A DNA stretch of 64,000 nt from Balneicella halophila (GCF_003096835.1 NZ_QENZ01000005.1:124001-188000); one strand, 5' to 3'. Positions 15,901 through 26,091 are shown, counted from the stretch's first letter. Program-made: numbers and translations. The notes: generated from the letters alone by a model not told the origin.

Positions 15901-18900
15901 TTATCCTTTGTAGATCAAATCAGCTCCAATAGTTCCAACTAATTTTTGCAAATATTCGTCAGATTTAAAGTAAGCTAGTTTTTGCTCTGCTAGACTCAAG
16001 CGTTTTTTCAATTTCAATTTATTAACTACTTCTTCATTATTAGGCTTCGACATATACTCTTTGATATAAGTAATGAAGTTAATAGTTGTCGAAATATCAA
16101 TCTGCTGTTTGCGTTTTAGGCGTTCTTGATACCAATCAGAATTGATAACATACTCCCTATCAAACAATCCTCTTAACTCTGGGTCAGAGATATCTTTGTT
16201 TTCGTAATGCCCATGAGCCATGATGTGTAATAAAACCTTTAATGGCGGAATGGTTGCTTCTACACTTCCATCTTTAAAGTAGTTTAATGCTACTCGTTGT
16301 TGTGTTTCAGTAATATTGTTGATTCCATCAACAAATTCCTCCATGCTTTGTAGCTCTGGTTTTAACATTTCCTCAGTGAAAACTGCTTGTGGCTCATTGA
16401 ACACACGATTCATGTACTTGAAGCAGAAAGTCGAATTAATTCTATATCCTAATCTGCTTGCTAATACTTTCTTGCCGTTGTATTCAAAATCCTCTAGTTT
16501 TTCGAGAGCATTTTCTGCAATGAAGCTTTTCGCATTACGCTCCTCAGGTTTGATGCGCGACCATATCTCAGGCATCAATAATGAAATATCATGATCAAAT
16601 CTATAGTTTCGTCCAATATATCCTGCAGCTGAAGTAAAGCCCTCGTAACCTGTCAGAATATATGACAAAAGTGCATTGTTAAGGTCTGCAGTTGCATTCA
16701 GCATATTGAATGGCGCTTTAGTCAAGGCACCTTCAGAACCAGCACCCGTTGTGGATGGTGATTTCCCGGTTAAACTAGTAATAAAGTCCATAAATAACTC
16801 TGGCAATTCCTGATAATGAATAGGATTATAAACTGCTAGAGGTCTGATTCCTTTTTCTGGTTCTGCAGGATTATTTCTTCTTCCTGCAAGCACTGCGTCA
16901 ACACCTATTTTTACAGGTGTGCCACATGGAATTTTCTTAGAGAACCTTACGCTAGTATCCGTCATATATTCTTCCAGAGGATCTACCAAATCAGGTCTAA
17001 CTTGTAGATACCTTGGGTTTGTAGAACGTGAGCCATCTTCCAATACACGAGTATGAGAAGGACTAATAAAGTATAAATCTTTATTTTTTGCTCCTTTCTT
17101 AATCAATTTTTTGATTGGATCGGTATATTTATCAAAATTGATAGCATCTGCAATGATTTCCTCAGCATCAGAGGCTGATAAAGGCTCGTAATTTGAGGTG
17201 AAATTCCCCTCTAACGAAAGGTCACGTTCGGCATCTTTATCATAACCTCTATGAATAGCTTCATCAGGTCTCTGGAAGAATTTCTCTTCACAGTTTTCCG
17301 TTAGTTTTAAACTAGGATAATTAGCTCCGTAGTTACCAATGTGCTGTAATTGATCTCTTGGTATCACGATAGATGCAGTGATATCATCTTCTGTCTGAAT
17401 CTTTGATGCTGCCACGAAGTCCGTACGAAGTTTGTGTAGCAACCAAGAACCATCTTTGCTAAATCCTACACGAAGGTAGCTACCTAATATCTTACGACCA
17501 TTGAAAATAAGCTCTTTACCATTGCGTCCGTTGACTTTATCAACAGTGAAAAACTCTTTCCAATCCGCATTGTGACGTTCTGGTCTGTAAAAACGTTTCA
17601 CAAATAAAACTAAAGACTTGATATGTTCTGGAATGGAAGATATAAAATCATTGTACTCGTCTGTATATTGTATAGAAGGGGTAAGTAATTTTATCGCCGA
17701 GCCCAAAGTACGGGTACTGTCCAAAATCGAAAGATTATCACCTTTGTCAAATTCTGGTTTACTGCGCTTAGAATAGTCGTAGTTGATGATTTCATCAGCT
17801 CTCTTAAAATCATTTTCGAAATCATCAATAGCAAAAGGACTATAGATGATAGCATTTTGCAATGATTTAGAAATCTCGGACTTACCACCACCGGATACCG
17901 TACAAGGTTTGTGACAAAACGTACCGTCAGCAAATGTACTTACAAGTCGCCATGATGCAGTACCAGAAGGTGTTTTCTCTAAAGTTAAGCGATGTCCACT
18001 AGGATAAATATAATATTTCTCAGGTGAAAGTTTGAAGCTATGAGTCTTGCCGCCATATTCCCACCAAATATCTCCCTTGTAGATGTCAATCTTACTGTTT
18101 TCTGGGATATAAACAATCTCACTATTCTTTTTATCAACACCATAATTCTCTGGCATGATATTCATTATCTCACCATAGTGTTGCTTTATTTCTTCAAAAT
18201 TATAAAAGTCCTTTTTAAGTTTCTTTTGGAATAATTCACCATCAAACTGAGTACCTAAGTTCTTGCGTGGGAAAGCAATGGCACCACCAGCATGTTCTTC
18301 TTCTGCTAAACCGAATAGATTTGCAGAATATGTTATCATTGTTTTGATTTCTTTCTTAGAATAACCAAAGTAGTTATCTGCAATTAGTGTGACTGCCACA
18401 CCACTTGCATCACGACAAGTAAGTTTGAAAGCAGAACCATTATTATATAATTCATTTTCATCTTTCCAGCACATACCTTCTGCACGCTGACGTTCTGTAG
18501 CATCATCATAATGAGGTAAGCCTACATCCTTTTTCTTCATTTTTGTAAGGTGGGGAGCAAGGATAACACAGCCAGAATGCCCAGTCCAATGTTCGACATC
18601 AAGCCCAGCATCGTTTTCCGGATGGTTTGGATTTCCTGCATTACCAAAAATAGATTCCACAAAATCTAAATTGCTCACGAAATTACCTGGCACGAAAAAG
18701 CGTACCTCTAATGATTTTTCTTCAATAACTCCCTCAACCTTTGGAGAAACGATAGGACGTGCCAAAAAGGACACAAATGTAGCTGCTTCAGATCCATTCG
18801 TAGAAGTAAACGGAAGCTTCATCATTTCCTTTGGTGGATTAAGTGCTGCTTTTAATAGGTGAGCATACGTAATCTTAGGCACAAGAAATTTTTCAGGTGG

Positions 18901-19359
18901 CACAGGAAGTCCTTCATCTGCAATATGAAAAGAACCTTTTGTAGTACGTCTATCATGCTCAGGGTTGTGCAAAACCCCTTGTTGTATTCTGTATGAATGA
19001 ATGTTCTGTGTATGAAATTCATTTGCATCAGGTGGTAAACTAAGTTCCCGTGCAATGCCTCTTTGGTCAAGAATGAAGGACTTAGAAGGCACTTTTAATT
19101 CCTCAACAAAATCAATATCATTAAAATACCTGCTTAGAAAGTTATTGATACGTTTGTCTGCAGGGCAATAGTAATCTACAAGATTTCGAGATTTACTACG
19201 GTAATTCTCAATAAGATTATTCGCTATCTTTAAAAACTTTTTATCTGAGATAGCCTTTATATCTGAATCCTTCTTTATTACAGGATCAAATCCAAGAGCT
19301 ACCAACTTCATGTTGATATATTGAATAATGTCCTCTCGTTGTTGTTCTTTTTTACTCAT
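15901..19359 (-). CDS. Pyrophosphate-dependent phosphoenolpyruvate carboxykinase
   Basis: The enzyme interconverts oxaloacetate plus pyrophosphate with PEP, CO2 and phosphate, in place of ATP/GTP-PEPCK. At 1152 residues it matches the unusually long PPi type described from Propionibacterium and Entamoeba, not the 530-620-residue ATP/GTP types. Segments I recognise from that family include VLHNPEHDRRTT (129-140), NLDFVESIFGNAGNP (230-244), PENDAGLD (247-254), HWTGHSGCVILAPHLT (257-272), PHYDDATERQR (282-292), IADNYFGY (326-333) and EEEHAGGA (353-360). A glycine-rich SGGGKSEISKS lies at 489-499. It is cytosolic and stands alone with its own promoter and terminator. A generic 'hypothetical protein' label would miss this. 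The assignment is from memory of the family, with no search run. Confidence 0.88.
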   Translation of the reverse strand: MSKKEQQREDIIQYINMKLVALGFDPVIKKDSDIKAISDKKFLKIANNLIENYRSKSRNLVDYYCPADKRINNFLSRYFNDIDFVEELKVPSKSFILDQRGIARELSLPPDANEFHTQNIHSYRIQQGVLHNPEHDRRTTKGSFHIADEGLPVPPEKFLVPKITYAHLLKAALNPPKEMMKLPFTSTNGSEAATFVSFLARPIVSPKVEGVIEEKSLEVRFFVPGNFVSNLDFVESIFGNAGNPNHPENDAGLDVEHWTGHSGCVILAPHLTKMKKKDVGLPHYDDATERQRAEGMCWKDENELYNNGSAFKLTCRDASGVAVTLIADNYFGYSKKEIKTMITYSANLFGLAEEEHAGGAIAFPRKNLGTQFDGELFQKKLKKDFYNFEEIKQHYGEIMNIMPENYGVDKKNSEIVYIPENSKIDIYKGDIWWEYGGKTHSFKLSPEKYYIYPSGHRLTLEKTPSGTASWRLVSTFADGTFCHKPCTVSGGGKSEISKSLQNAIIYSPFAIDDFENDFKRADEIINYDYSKRSKPEFDKGDNLSILDSTRTLGSAIKLLTPSIQYTDEYNDFISSIPEHIKSLVLFVKRFYRPERHNADWKEFFTVDKVNGRNGKELIFNGRKILGSYLRVGFSKDGSWLLHKLRTDFVAASKIQTEDDITASIVIPRDQLQHIGNYGANYPSLKLTENCEEKFFQRPDEAIHRGYDKDAERDLSLEGNFTSNYEPLSASDAEEIIADAINFDKYTDPIKKLIKKGAKNKDLYFISPSHTRVLEDGSRSTNPRYLQVRPDLVDPLEEYMTDTSVRFSKKIPCGTPVKIGVDAVLAGRRNNPAEPEKGIRPLAVYNPIHYQELPELFMDFITSLTGKSPSTTGAGSEGALTKAPFNMLNATADLNNALLSYILTGYEGFTSAAGYIGRNYRFDHDISLLMPEIWSRIKPEERNAKSFIAENALEKLEDFEYNGKKVLASRLGYRINSTFCFKYMNRVFNEPQAVFTEEMLKPELQSMEEFVDGINNITETQQRVALNYFKDGSVEATIPPLKVLLHIMAHGHYENKDISDPELRGLFDREYVINSDWYQERLKRKQQIDISTTINFITYIKEYMSKPNNEEVVNKLKLKKRLSLAEQKLAYFKSDEYLQKLVGTIGADLIYKG

Positions 19360-19394
19360 TATTTTATATTTTATTGAAAATAAAAAAATCTTTT

Positions 19395-19402
19395 CAAAGT
19401 TA
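19395..19402 (-). promoter_or_regulatory. -7 promoter element of the PPi-PEPCK gene
   Basis: The minus strand reads TAACTTTG, an exact TAnnTTTG match, about 35 nt before the ATG at 19359. No TTG was seen at the ideal -33 spacing. Confidence 0.45.
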
Positions 19403-19453
19403 GTATAATACTTTATAAAAATAAACTTTTTTTACAACACTTTACGGGTAGTT

Positions 19454-19471
19454 GCAATCTAAAACGATTGC
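19454..19471. promoter_or_regulatory. Inverted repeat upstream of marR, possible operator
   Basis: GCAATC (19454-19459) and GATTGC (19466-19471) form a perfect 6-bp inverted repeat with a 6-nt spacer in the 200-bp divergent region between the PEPCK and MarR genes. MarR proteins commonly bind short palindromes in this position, but the distance to the -7 element (about 55 nt) is large, so this is tentative. Confidence 0.25.
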
Positions 19472-19525
19472 GTATTTTTAACAATATTTTCACTGATTTT
19501 TTTCATCGATTTAATTCAAATTACA

Positions 19526-19533
19526 TACATTTG
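19526..19533 (+). promoter_or_regulatory. -7 promoter element of the marR-efflux operon
   Basis: TACATTTG matches TAnnTTTG exactly, 27 nt before the marR ATG at 19560. A -33 TTG is not evident. Confidence 0.5.
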
Positions 19534-19559
19534 CACCGTGAAATATTGATAGTGCAACT

Positions 19560-20018
19560 ATGTTAAGTGAAGACGTAAAAAAATATAAGGACAAGAGTAT
19601 TTCATATCAGATTAATCAACTGCGGTTAATGATGTCGAAATCGTTTAACCGTTGCCTAAAGAAATGTTCTGTGGATTTAACACAAGAGCAAATGCAATTG
19701 CTGGGTTTATTGCTTGAGAAAGATGCTTTTTTTATGCATGAAATTTCAAATGAGCTTATGGTTGATAATTCAGCGATAACTCGTTTGGTAGATGCATTAG
19801 AAAAAAAAGGATTTGTGAGCCGAAAAGTTTCAAAACAAGACAGAAGACTTCGAGTAATTGCGATTACTGAATCTGGAAAGAAAGAAATTTGCAAGGCAAA
19901 AGAACTTACAGAAATCCACAAAGAGGTTTTGATAAAGGGGATTGAGAGTAGCGAACAAGAGCAATTCATGAATACGCTAAGAAAGATGAAATCTAATATG
20001 GAGCAAAGTTATAAGTGA
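19560..20018 (+). CDS. MarR-family transcriptional regulator
   Basis: The 152-residue protein is a winged-helix MarR regulator. It has a helical dimer arm (residues 12-40), the recognition helix region MHEISNELMVDNSAITRLVDALEKKGFVSRK (about 60-90), the wing with KQDRRLRVIAITESGKK, and a C-terminal dimerisation helix. It opens an apparent operon with TolC, adaptor and RND pump genes (spacings 43, 29 and -14 bp), the classic layout of a drug- or metabolite-responsive repressor that controls its own efflux system. The inducer is unknown. Confidence 0.92.
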   Translation: MLSEDVKKYKDKSISYQINQLRLMMSKSFNRCLKKCSVDLTQEQMQLLGLLLEKDAFFMHEISNELMVDNSAITRLVDALEKKGFVSRKVSKQDRRLRVIAITESGKKEICKAKELTEIHKEVLIKGIESSEQEQFMNTLRKMKSNMEQSYK

Positions 20019-20061
20019 TAATAGTTTTGTTTTAGTTTGAGTAAATATTAAAAATAAATAA

Positions 20062-21429
20062 ATGAAAAAGATATTTATAACAATTTTTATAGCATTACTG
20101 GGGACTGTATTCGTGGTAGCTCAGGAGAATTCTGAGACTACTGTTAAGAATAGTTTTACGATTGAGGAGGCCACAGAATTTGCCAAAAAACATGCTTATG
20201 AAGTGATTAGTACAGGTTATGAGATGCAACAAGCCAAAAAGAAAATTTGGGAAACCATAGCCACTGGATTGCCCCAGGTTAGTGCAGAAGCAAATTATAA
20301 TGACAATTTGGAGTTACAAACCTCTCTGCTTCCAGCAAAAATTTTCGACCCCGAAGCAGGAGATGATGCATTTGTGCCTGTGAAGTTTGGGCAACAATAT
20401 ACATCTGATGCTTCAATCACAGCTACACAGCTTATATTTGATGGTACATATATAGTAGGATTGAAAGCTTCTAAAGTTTACTATCAACTGTCTGCTGACA
20501 AGATGGATAAGGTGAAGGAAGGTATTCAAGAAGGAGTTATGCTAGCTTATTATTACGTATTGGCTGCCGAAGACAATTATGAAACATTGAAAGAAACTTT
20601 AGCAAGCAGTAAGAAAATTTATGAAGAAGCTAAAGCATATTACGAGGAAGGACTTCGCGAGGATACAGATGCAGACCAAGCAGCTCTATCTGTTGCAAAT
20701 ATTACAGCAAAAGTCAATGAGGCACAACGAAGTATTGTTACTGCACGAATGGCACTAAAATACTTAATGGGGTTAGATGTGAATAGCCGAATAGAGCTGG
20801 AAAGTACACTTGATCAATTAATTAATTATGTGCTAATTACTGAACAGCAACAAGCATTAGATTTTTCTACTCACATTGATTATAGAATTTTGGAAACACA
20901 ACTGCAAGCACAGCAATTGATGGTGAAAAAAGAACAAGCCACATATTTGCCTACGTTGTCAGCATTTTATCGATATGGTAAAAATGCCTCAACAAACGAG
21001 TGGAATGTTTTTGATAAGGATACAGAATGGTTCACGTCATCTATTCTAGGTTTCAAAATAAGTCTGCCGGTTTTTTCTTCAGGGATTCGTTATTCTAAAG
21101 TGATGCAACAAAAATTGGCTTTGTATGAAGTGGAAAATCAAATCGATCAAAAGTTGCAAGAGATGAAGCAAAATAAGTTGGTGGCAGAAAATGATTTAGC
21201 AACAGCCAAAGCAAACTATTTTACGAGCGAAAAAAGCAAACAGTTAGCCAAGAAAATATTCGATAAAACTAAACTGAAATACACAGAAGGCGTAAGTAAT
21301 AGTTTTGAGTTAAGCCAAAACGAGCAACAATACTTGGAAGCGCACTCTACTCATGTAGAAGCAACTTTAGAATTGCTAAAAGCGAATATTGCCTACGAAA
21401 AGGCTATCGGGATATTATTAAACGAATAA
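20062..21429 (+). CDS. TolC-family outer-membrane efflux protein
   Basis: The 455-residue protein has a Sec signal peptide (MKKIFITIFIALLGTVFVVAQ) and two copies of the TolC outer-membrane-factor repeat with long alpha-helical hairpins. The first helix region starts TIEEATEFAKKHAYEVISTGYEMQQAKKKIWE, with beta-barrel strands around LPQVSAEANYNDN; the second repeat ends with LKYTEGVSNSFELSQNEQQYLEAHSTHVEATLELLKANIAYEKAIG. It forms the trimeric outer channel of the RND system encoded by the next two genes. Confidence 0.93.
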   Translation: MKKIFITIFIALLGTVFVVAQENSETTVKNSFTIEEATEFAKKHAYEVISTGYEMQQAKKKIWETIATGLPQVSAEANYNDNLELQTSLLPAKIFDPEAGDDAFVPVKFGQQYTSDASITATQLIFDGTYIVGLKASKVYYQLSADKMDKVKEGIQEGVMLAYYYVLAAEDNYETLKETLASSKKIYEEAKAYYEEGLREDTDADQAALSVANITAKVNEAQRSIVTARMALKYLMGLDVNSRIELESTLDQLINYVLITEQQQALDFSTHIDYRILETQLQAQQLMVKKEQATYLPTLSAFYRYGKNASTNEWNVFDKDTEWFTSSILGFKISLPVFSSGIRYSKVMQQKLALYEVENQIDQKLQEMKQNKLVAENDLATAKANYFTSEKSKQLAKKIFDKTKLKYTEGVSNSFELSQNEQQYLEAHSTHVEATLELLKANIAYEKAIGILLNE

Positions 21430-21458
21430 TTAGAATAAAAAATTAAATAAAATATTTT

Positions 21459-22640
21459 ATGAAACGGTTAGTTTATGCAATCACCATCGTTGTCTTGATG
21501 GCAAGTTGTGGTAAAGAGCGCAAGAGAAATTCTGTTGAACATCTTATTGCAAAGCAAGATATTGAAGGCTTAAAAGAAAAGCAAACAGAATTGCAAGAAG
21601 AGTATAATGAAGTTACTGCAAAGTTGACGGAAATTCGGGATGCTTTAGATGAATTGGAAGGAGAAAATCAGAATCCTATCGTTACAACATTTGCTGTTGT
21701 AGATACTTTATTTGAACATAAAATTCAAGTGCAAGGAAACGTTGATACAAAAAACAATACGATGCTTTTCCCTGAATTTTCAGGAGTATTAACAAACCTA
21801 TACGTTAAAAAAGGGCAACGAGTTGGGAAAGGACAAATTATTGCGAAGGTAGATGATGGAGGTTTGTCACAACAACTTGGACAGGCTGAAGTGCAGTATG
21901 ATTTAGCCAAGACAACCTTTGAAAGACAAGAGCGTCTATGGGATAAAAAAATAGGATCTGAGATACAATATCTTCAATCTAAAGCCAATATGGAAGCAGC
22001 AGAGCGTGCAGTAAACCAACTTAAATCACAGTTGTCTAAAGCAACAATTCGTGCACCATTTGCAGGTGTCGTGGATGACGTACCCGTTAAGCAAGGTTCA
22101 GTGGTGTTGCCGGGCCAAACACCAATTGCACGTTTGGTCAATCTGAACGATATGTATGTACGAGCCGACTTAGCAGAGACCTATTTGGGCAAGATAAAGG
22201 TAGGAACTCCCGTTTTGGTGAAATTCCCTGCTATAGGTGAAGAAATAAGTAGCAAGGTAAGACAAGTCGGAAACTTTATTAATCCACAAAATAGAACTTT
22301 TTATATTGAAATAGATATTCCAAACAAGGGTGGAGTTATAAAACCAAACCTAATGGCAATATTAGAAATTGCTGATTATAGTAATGAGAATGCATTAATC
22401 GTTCCTGTGAATGTTGTACATGAAGATAGTGAAGGACGATCTTATGTTTATACTATCAAGAATGAAGATGGTAAGAAAATCGCATCAAAAGTGCATGTTA
22501 CAAAAGGCTTCACTCAGAATGATTACGTGGAGATCACAGAAGGTTTGGAAAAAGACATGATTGTGATCAACAAAGGAAGTCAAGGAATGCAAGAAGGAAT
22601 AGAAATTGAAGTTAAAAACACAGAAGATGAAGGTAGATAA
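21459..22640 (+). CDS. RND efflux periplasmic adaptor (membrane fusion protein)
   Basis: The 393-residue protein begins with a lipoprotein signal (lipobox MASC, Cys17) and a coiled-coil N-terminal stretch rich in K/E/Q (about 28-65). The adaptor core follows: a split lipoyl half-motif (VTTFAVVDTLFEHKIQVQGNVD, LYVKKGQRVGKGQIIAKVDDG), the alpha-hairpin (LGQAEVQYDLAKTTFERQERL), ATIRAPFAGVVDDVPVKQGSVVLPG, then beta-barrel and membrane-proximal domains. It links the inner-membrane pump with the TolC channel. The extra N-terminal coiled-coil before the lipoyl domain is longer than in AcrA. Its end overlaps the pump gene by 14 bp. Confidence 0.93.
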   Translation: MKRLVYAITIVVLMASCGKERKRNSVEHLIAKQDIEGLKEKQTELQEEYNEVTAKLTEIRDALDELEGENQNPIVTTFAVVDTLFEHKIQVQGNVDTKNNTMLFPEFSGVLTNLYVKKGQRVGKGQIIAKVDDGGLSQQLGQAEVQYDLAKTTFERQERLWDKKIGSEIQYLQSKANMEAAERAVNQLKSQLSKATIRAPFAGVVDDVPVKQGSVVLPGQTPIARLVNLNDMYVRADLAETYLGKIKVGTPVLVKFPAIGEEISSKVRQVGNFINPQNRTFYIEIDIPNKGGVIKPNLMAILEIADYSNENALIVPVNVVHEDSEGRSYVYTIKNEDGKKIASKVHVTKGFTQNDYVEITEGLEKDMIVINKGSQGMQEGIEIEVKNTEDEGR

Positions 22641-25600
22641 GGAATTTTCAATATCATCCTGGGCGATAAACAATAGAAATACTGTATTTATTATTGTAGC
22701 CATCCTGTTTATTGGAGGATTGGTATCATATAATGCAATGCCTCGTGAATCACTTCCTGAGGTGAATATTTCTACAATATTTGTAAGCACTGTTTATCCG
22801 GGAAACTCTGCAGAGGATGTAGAGAAGTTTGTCTCTGAACCTTTAGAGGAAGAGATTAAAAATATCACAGGAATTCGAGAAATCAAGTCAACCTCTAAAC
22901 AAGATTATTCACTGATAGAAATTGAGTTTGAAGAGGACATTACTTCCCAAGACGCCAAGCAGAAAGTAAAAGATAAGGTTGATATTGTGACTGGACAAAG
23001 TGACTGGCCTACGCTAGATGGAGGCTCAAAACTTGATCCATACATTATGGATATCAACATCAGTGAGCTTGTTCCAATAATGAATATTAACTTGAGCGGA
23101 AACTATACTCCTCAGCAATTGAAAGAATATGGAGAGCTCTTGCAAGAGGATATTGAGATGCTTTCTGAAATCAAAGAGGTCAATATTCGCGGGGTGGAAG
23201 AAATGGAGGTAGAAGTAGCTGTAGATATTTATAAAATGACAGCAGCTACTGTCACTATGGGTGATATAATAGGAGCCATACAGCGCGAAAATGTTACTAT
23301 CTCTGGCGGTAATATTGTGATGAACGACCAACGAAGGAATATTCGCGTTATTGGTCAGATAACAGAGCCTAAAGAATTAAATGATATTATTGTAAAAAAT
23401 GAAGGCGGGTCTGTTTATTTAAGAGATGTAGCGGATATCAACTTCAGACATAAAGACAAAACAACCTATGCTAGAGAATATGGCAATGCGGTAGTTATGC
23501 TAGATGTCATGAAAAAAGCAGGTAGAAACCAGCTTGATGCTGCTGATAAAATTTATGAACTTGTAGATGATTTTAAAGATAAAGAACTGCCGCAAAATGT
23601 TCATGTTTCTATTACAAGTGATATGTCCACACGTACAAAAGCACAAGTTTCTGAGATGGAAAACAACATTCTCTTTGGTGTCTTCTTAGTGGTTGGAGTA
23701 TTAATGTTCTTTTTAGGCGTTCGCAATTCGTTATTTGTGGGTATCGCTATTCCACTTTCTATGCTGATGTCTATTATGATATTGTCAGCGATGGGGCTTA
23801 CGCTTAATACCATGACATTGTTTGCATTGGTGATGGGACTTGGTATGCTGGTAGATAATGGTATTGTTGTCGTCGAGAATGTTTATAGGCTCATGGACGA
23901 AGGCATGCCACGTAAACAAGCAGCAAAACAGGGTGTTGGAGAAATTGCATGGCCTATTATCGCCTCTACAGCTACTACATTAGCTGCTTTTGCTCCTTTA
24001 GGTTTTTGGCCAGGTGTAGTAGGGCAATTTATGATGTATTTCCCAATTACGCTTTCTATTGTTTTAGGTTCCTCATTATTTGTGGCATTAATCATCAATT
24101 CGATGATTACCTCAAGATTTATGATTGTAGATGAAAAAAATATGTCCAATAAGAAATTATTTATTTCTGTGGGGATTATGGCAGGGATTGGAATTATTTT
24201 ATTGATTATAGGCTTTTCAATCGTTAACAAACTCATGATTGGTTTTGGTAATGTGATGATACTATTAGCAATCATGTTTATCTTACAGCGTTATGTCTTT
24301 TCTCATGTGGTTGATTATTTCCAAAGAAGATTTTTGCCACGATTAGAAAATGCCTATGAAAAGTTTTTAACTTTTGCATTAAGCGGAAAGAGAGCATACT
24401 TTTTCTTCTTCGGAACTATTATTTCACTAATATTAACTATCATATTGTTGGTACTCTTACAACCAAGAGTTTTATTTTTCCCAGAGTCTGACCCAAATAA
24501 GGCGATTGCTTATATTGAATTTCCTGAAGGTACAGATATTGAAAAGACGAATAGGTTTACTAAGCAAATTGAAGAAAACGTCTTCAATGTTCTAAAAGAG
24601 TATGAGGAAAAAAGAGATGACGGATCGGTATACAACTACATGGCAGAGAGTATTATTGCACAAGTAGGTGAAGGTGCTGGAAATCCTCAGGTTGATGGAG
24701 CATCACAAGCTGAAATGCTCAACAAAGGTAAGGTAACAGTGCTTTTCCGAGAATATAAATATCGAAGAGGCAAAAGTAGTGCTGATGTATTGACGGATAT
24801 TAGAGAAGCTGTAAAGGGATACGCAGGCGTGAATATTGTTGTTGATAAAGACCAAAATGGTCCTCCGACAGGTTATCCTATAAACTTAGAATTGAAAGGT
24901 GATGATTATAATGTATTGATGAAAACGGCTCAAAACATCAGAGAGCAAATCAATGCATCTGGAATTCCGGGAATCGAAGAGTTAAATATAGACGTGAATC
25001 AGAATAAGATGGAGCGACAGGTTATTGTAGATCGTCAAAAGGCCGGACAGTTAGGCTTGTCAACCGGTCAGGTAGGTTCTGCACTGCGTGAAGCTATTTA
25101 TGGTTTCGACGCTTCAACTTTCAAGGATGGGGAAGATGAATACGATATTATGGTGCGCTTTAATGCCGACAACAGGTATGATATGTCTGCTTTGATGCAT
25201 CAAGAGCTCATGTTTAGAAATAGCCAAGGTCTATTGTATAAAGTGCCTATTGCTTCAGTGGCTTCTGTTAAAGATGTTGCAACATTTAGTTCTATTAAAC
25301 GGAAAGATCTAAAACGTGTGATAACTATTTATTCGAATGTTTTAGAGGGATATAATGCTAACGAGATTGTACAAAAAATGAATACGAACCTTGAAGGCTA
25401 TGATTTCCCAGAAGGTATAACTTATGAGTTTACGGGTGAGCAGGAAAAAATGAAGGACAATATGGACTTTCTCTCTAGGGCGCTGTTAGTCGCATTAGCA
25501 CTGATTATGCTGATTATTGTAACACAGTTTAACTCTATTAGTAAACCAATATTAATCATGCTTTCAGTACTCTTTAGTTTTATTGGAGTATTCTTAGGAA

Positions 25601-26091
25601 TGTTGATTTTTGGTAATGATTTTGTGATTATGATGACTATGATGGGAGTCATCGCATTGGCTGGTATTGTGGTAAATAACGCGATTGTATTGATTGACTA
25701 TACTCAATTACTAATTGATCGAAAGAAACGAGAATTGGGTATAGATGAAGAAATGCTGTTGCCAAAAGAAGAGTACTATAAAGCCATCGTTCAAGGAGGA
25801 AAATCAAGGCTGCGTCCTGTATTATTAACAGCTATTACAACGATTTTCGGATTGATTCCTTTGGCTATTGGGTTCAACTTTGACTTTTTCTCCTTCTTTA
25901 CTACCTATAATCCTGATATACATTTCGGAGGTGACAATACAAAGTTTTGGGGACCACTGTCTTGGACAATCGTCTATGGATTGACCTTTGCCACGTTCTT
26001 AACTTTGATTATTGTTCCTGTGATGTTTTATCTTTTAAATAGAGGGAAAATACGCGTAAAAGGTGAAAAAGCAGTTGGTGAAGTTAAGTAA
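22627..26091 (+). CDS. RND efflux pump permease (AcrB/HAE1-like)
   Basis: The protein is about 1154 residues from ATG 22627; the longer frame to a TTG at 22606 is not preferred. It has the twelve-helix RND layout: a first helix in NRNTVFIIVAILFIGGLVSYNAMPRESLPEV, two large periplasmic loops, the helix-4 segment FALVMGLGMLVDNGIVVVENVYRL with the proton-relay aspartates, and the later GVIALAGIVVNNAIVLIDY and RLRPVLLTAITTIFGLIPLA motifs. It exceeds AcrB (1049 aa), partly through an inserted pair of hydrophobic segments near residues 510-560 (KLFISVGIMAGIGIILLIIG) and a longer last loop. It exports small molecules using the proton gradient; substrate unknown. Confidence 0.93.
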   Translation: MKVDKEFSISSWAINNRNTVFIIVAILFIGGLVSYNAMPRESLPEVNISTIFVSTVYPGNSAEDVEKFVSEPLEEEIKNITGIREIKSTSKQDYSLIEIEFEEDITSQDAKQKVKDKVDIVTGQSDWPTLDGGSKLDPYIMDINISELVPIMNINLSGNYTPQQLKEYGELLQEDIEMLSEIKEVNIRGVEEMEVEVAVDIYKMTAATVTMGDIIGAIQRENVTISGGNIVMNDQRRNIRVIGQITEPKELNDIIVKNEGGSVYLRDVADINFRHKDKTTYAREYGNAVVMLDVMKKAGRNQLDAADKIYELVDDFKDKELPQNVHVSITSDMSTRTKAQVSEMENNILFGVFLVVGVLMFFLGVRNSLFVGIAIPLSMLMSIMILSAMGLTLNTMTLFALVMGLGMLVDNGIVVVENVYRLMDEGMPRKQAAKQGVGEIAWPIIASTATTLAAFAPLGFWPGVVGQFMMYFPITLSIVLGSSLFVALIINSMITSRFMIVDEKNMSNKKLFISVGIMAGIGIILLIIGFSIVNKLMIGFGNVMILLAIMFILQRYVFSHVVDYFQRRFLPRLENAYEKFLTFALSGKRAYFFFFGTIISLILTIILLVLLQPRVLFFPESDPNKAIAYIEFPEGTDIEKTNRFTKQIEENVFNVLKEYEEKRDDGSVYNYMAESIIAQVGEGAGNPQVDGASQAEMLNKGKVTVLFREYKYRRGKSSADVLTDIREAVKGYAGVNIVVDKDQNGPPTGYPINLELKGDDYNVLMKTAQNIREQINASGIPGIEELNIDVNQNKMERQVIVDRQKAGQLGLSTGQVGSALREAIYGFDASTFKDGEDEYDIMVRFNADNRYDMSALMHQELMFRNSQGLLYKVPIASVASVKDVATFSSIKRKDLKRVITIYSNVLEGYNANEIVQKMNTNLEGYDFPEGITYEFTGEQEKMKDNMDFLSRALLVALALIMLIIVTQFNSISKPILIMLSVLFSFIGVFLGMLIFGNDFVIMMTMMGVIALAGIVVNNAIVLIDYTQLLIDRKKRELGIDEEMLLPKEEYYKAIVQGGKSRLRPVLLTAITTIFGLIPLAIGFNFDFFSFFTTYNPDIHFGGDNTKFWGPLSWTIVYGLTFATFLTLIIVPVMFYLLNRGKIRVKGEKAVGEVK

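Noticed and set aside
22606-22626. TTG start seven codons upstream of the RND pump ATG
   Set aside because: The ATG at 22627 gives a typical short cytoplasmic lead into helix 1; the upstream TTG only increases overlap with the adaptor gene.
23883-24275. 130-codon antisense frame within the RND pump gene
   Set aside because: It is the mirror of hydrophobic membrane-helix codons (isoleucine/asparagine-rich) and has no family resemblance.
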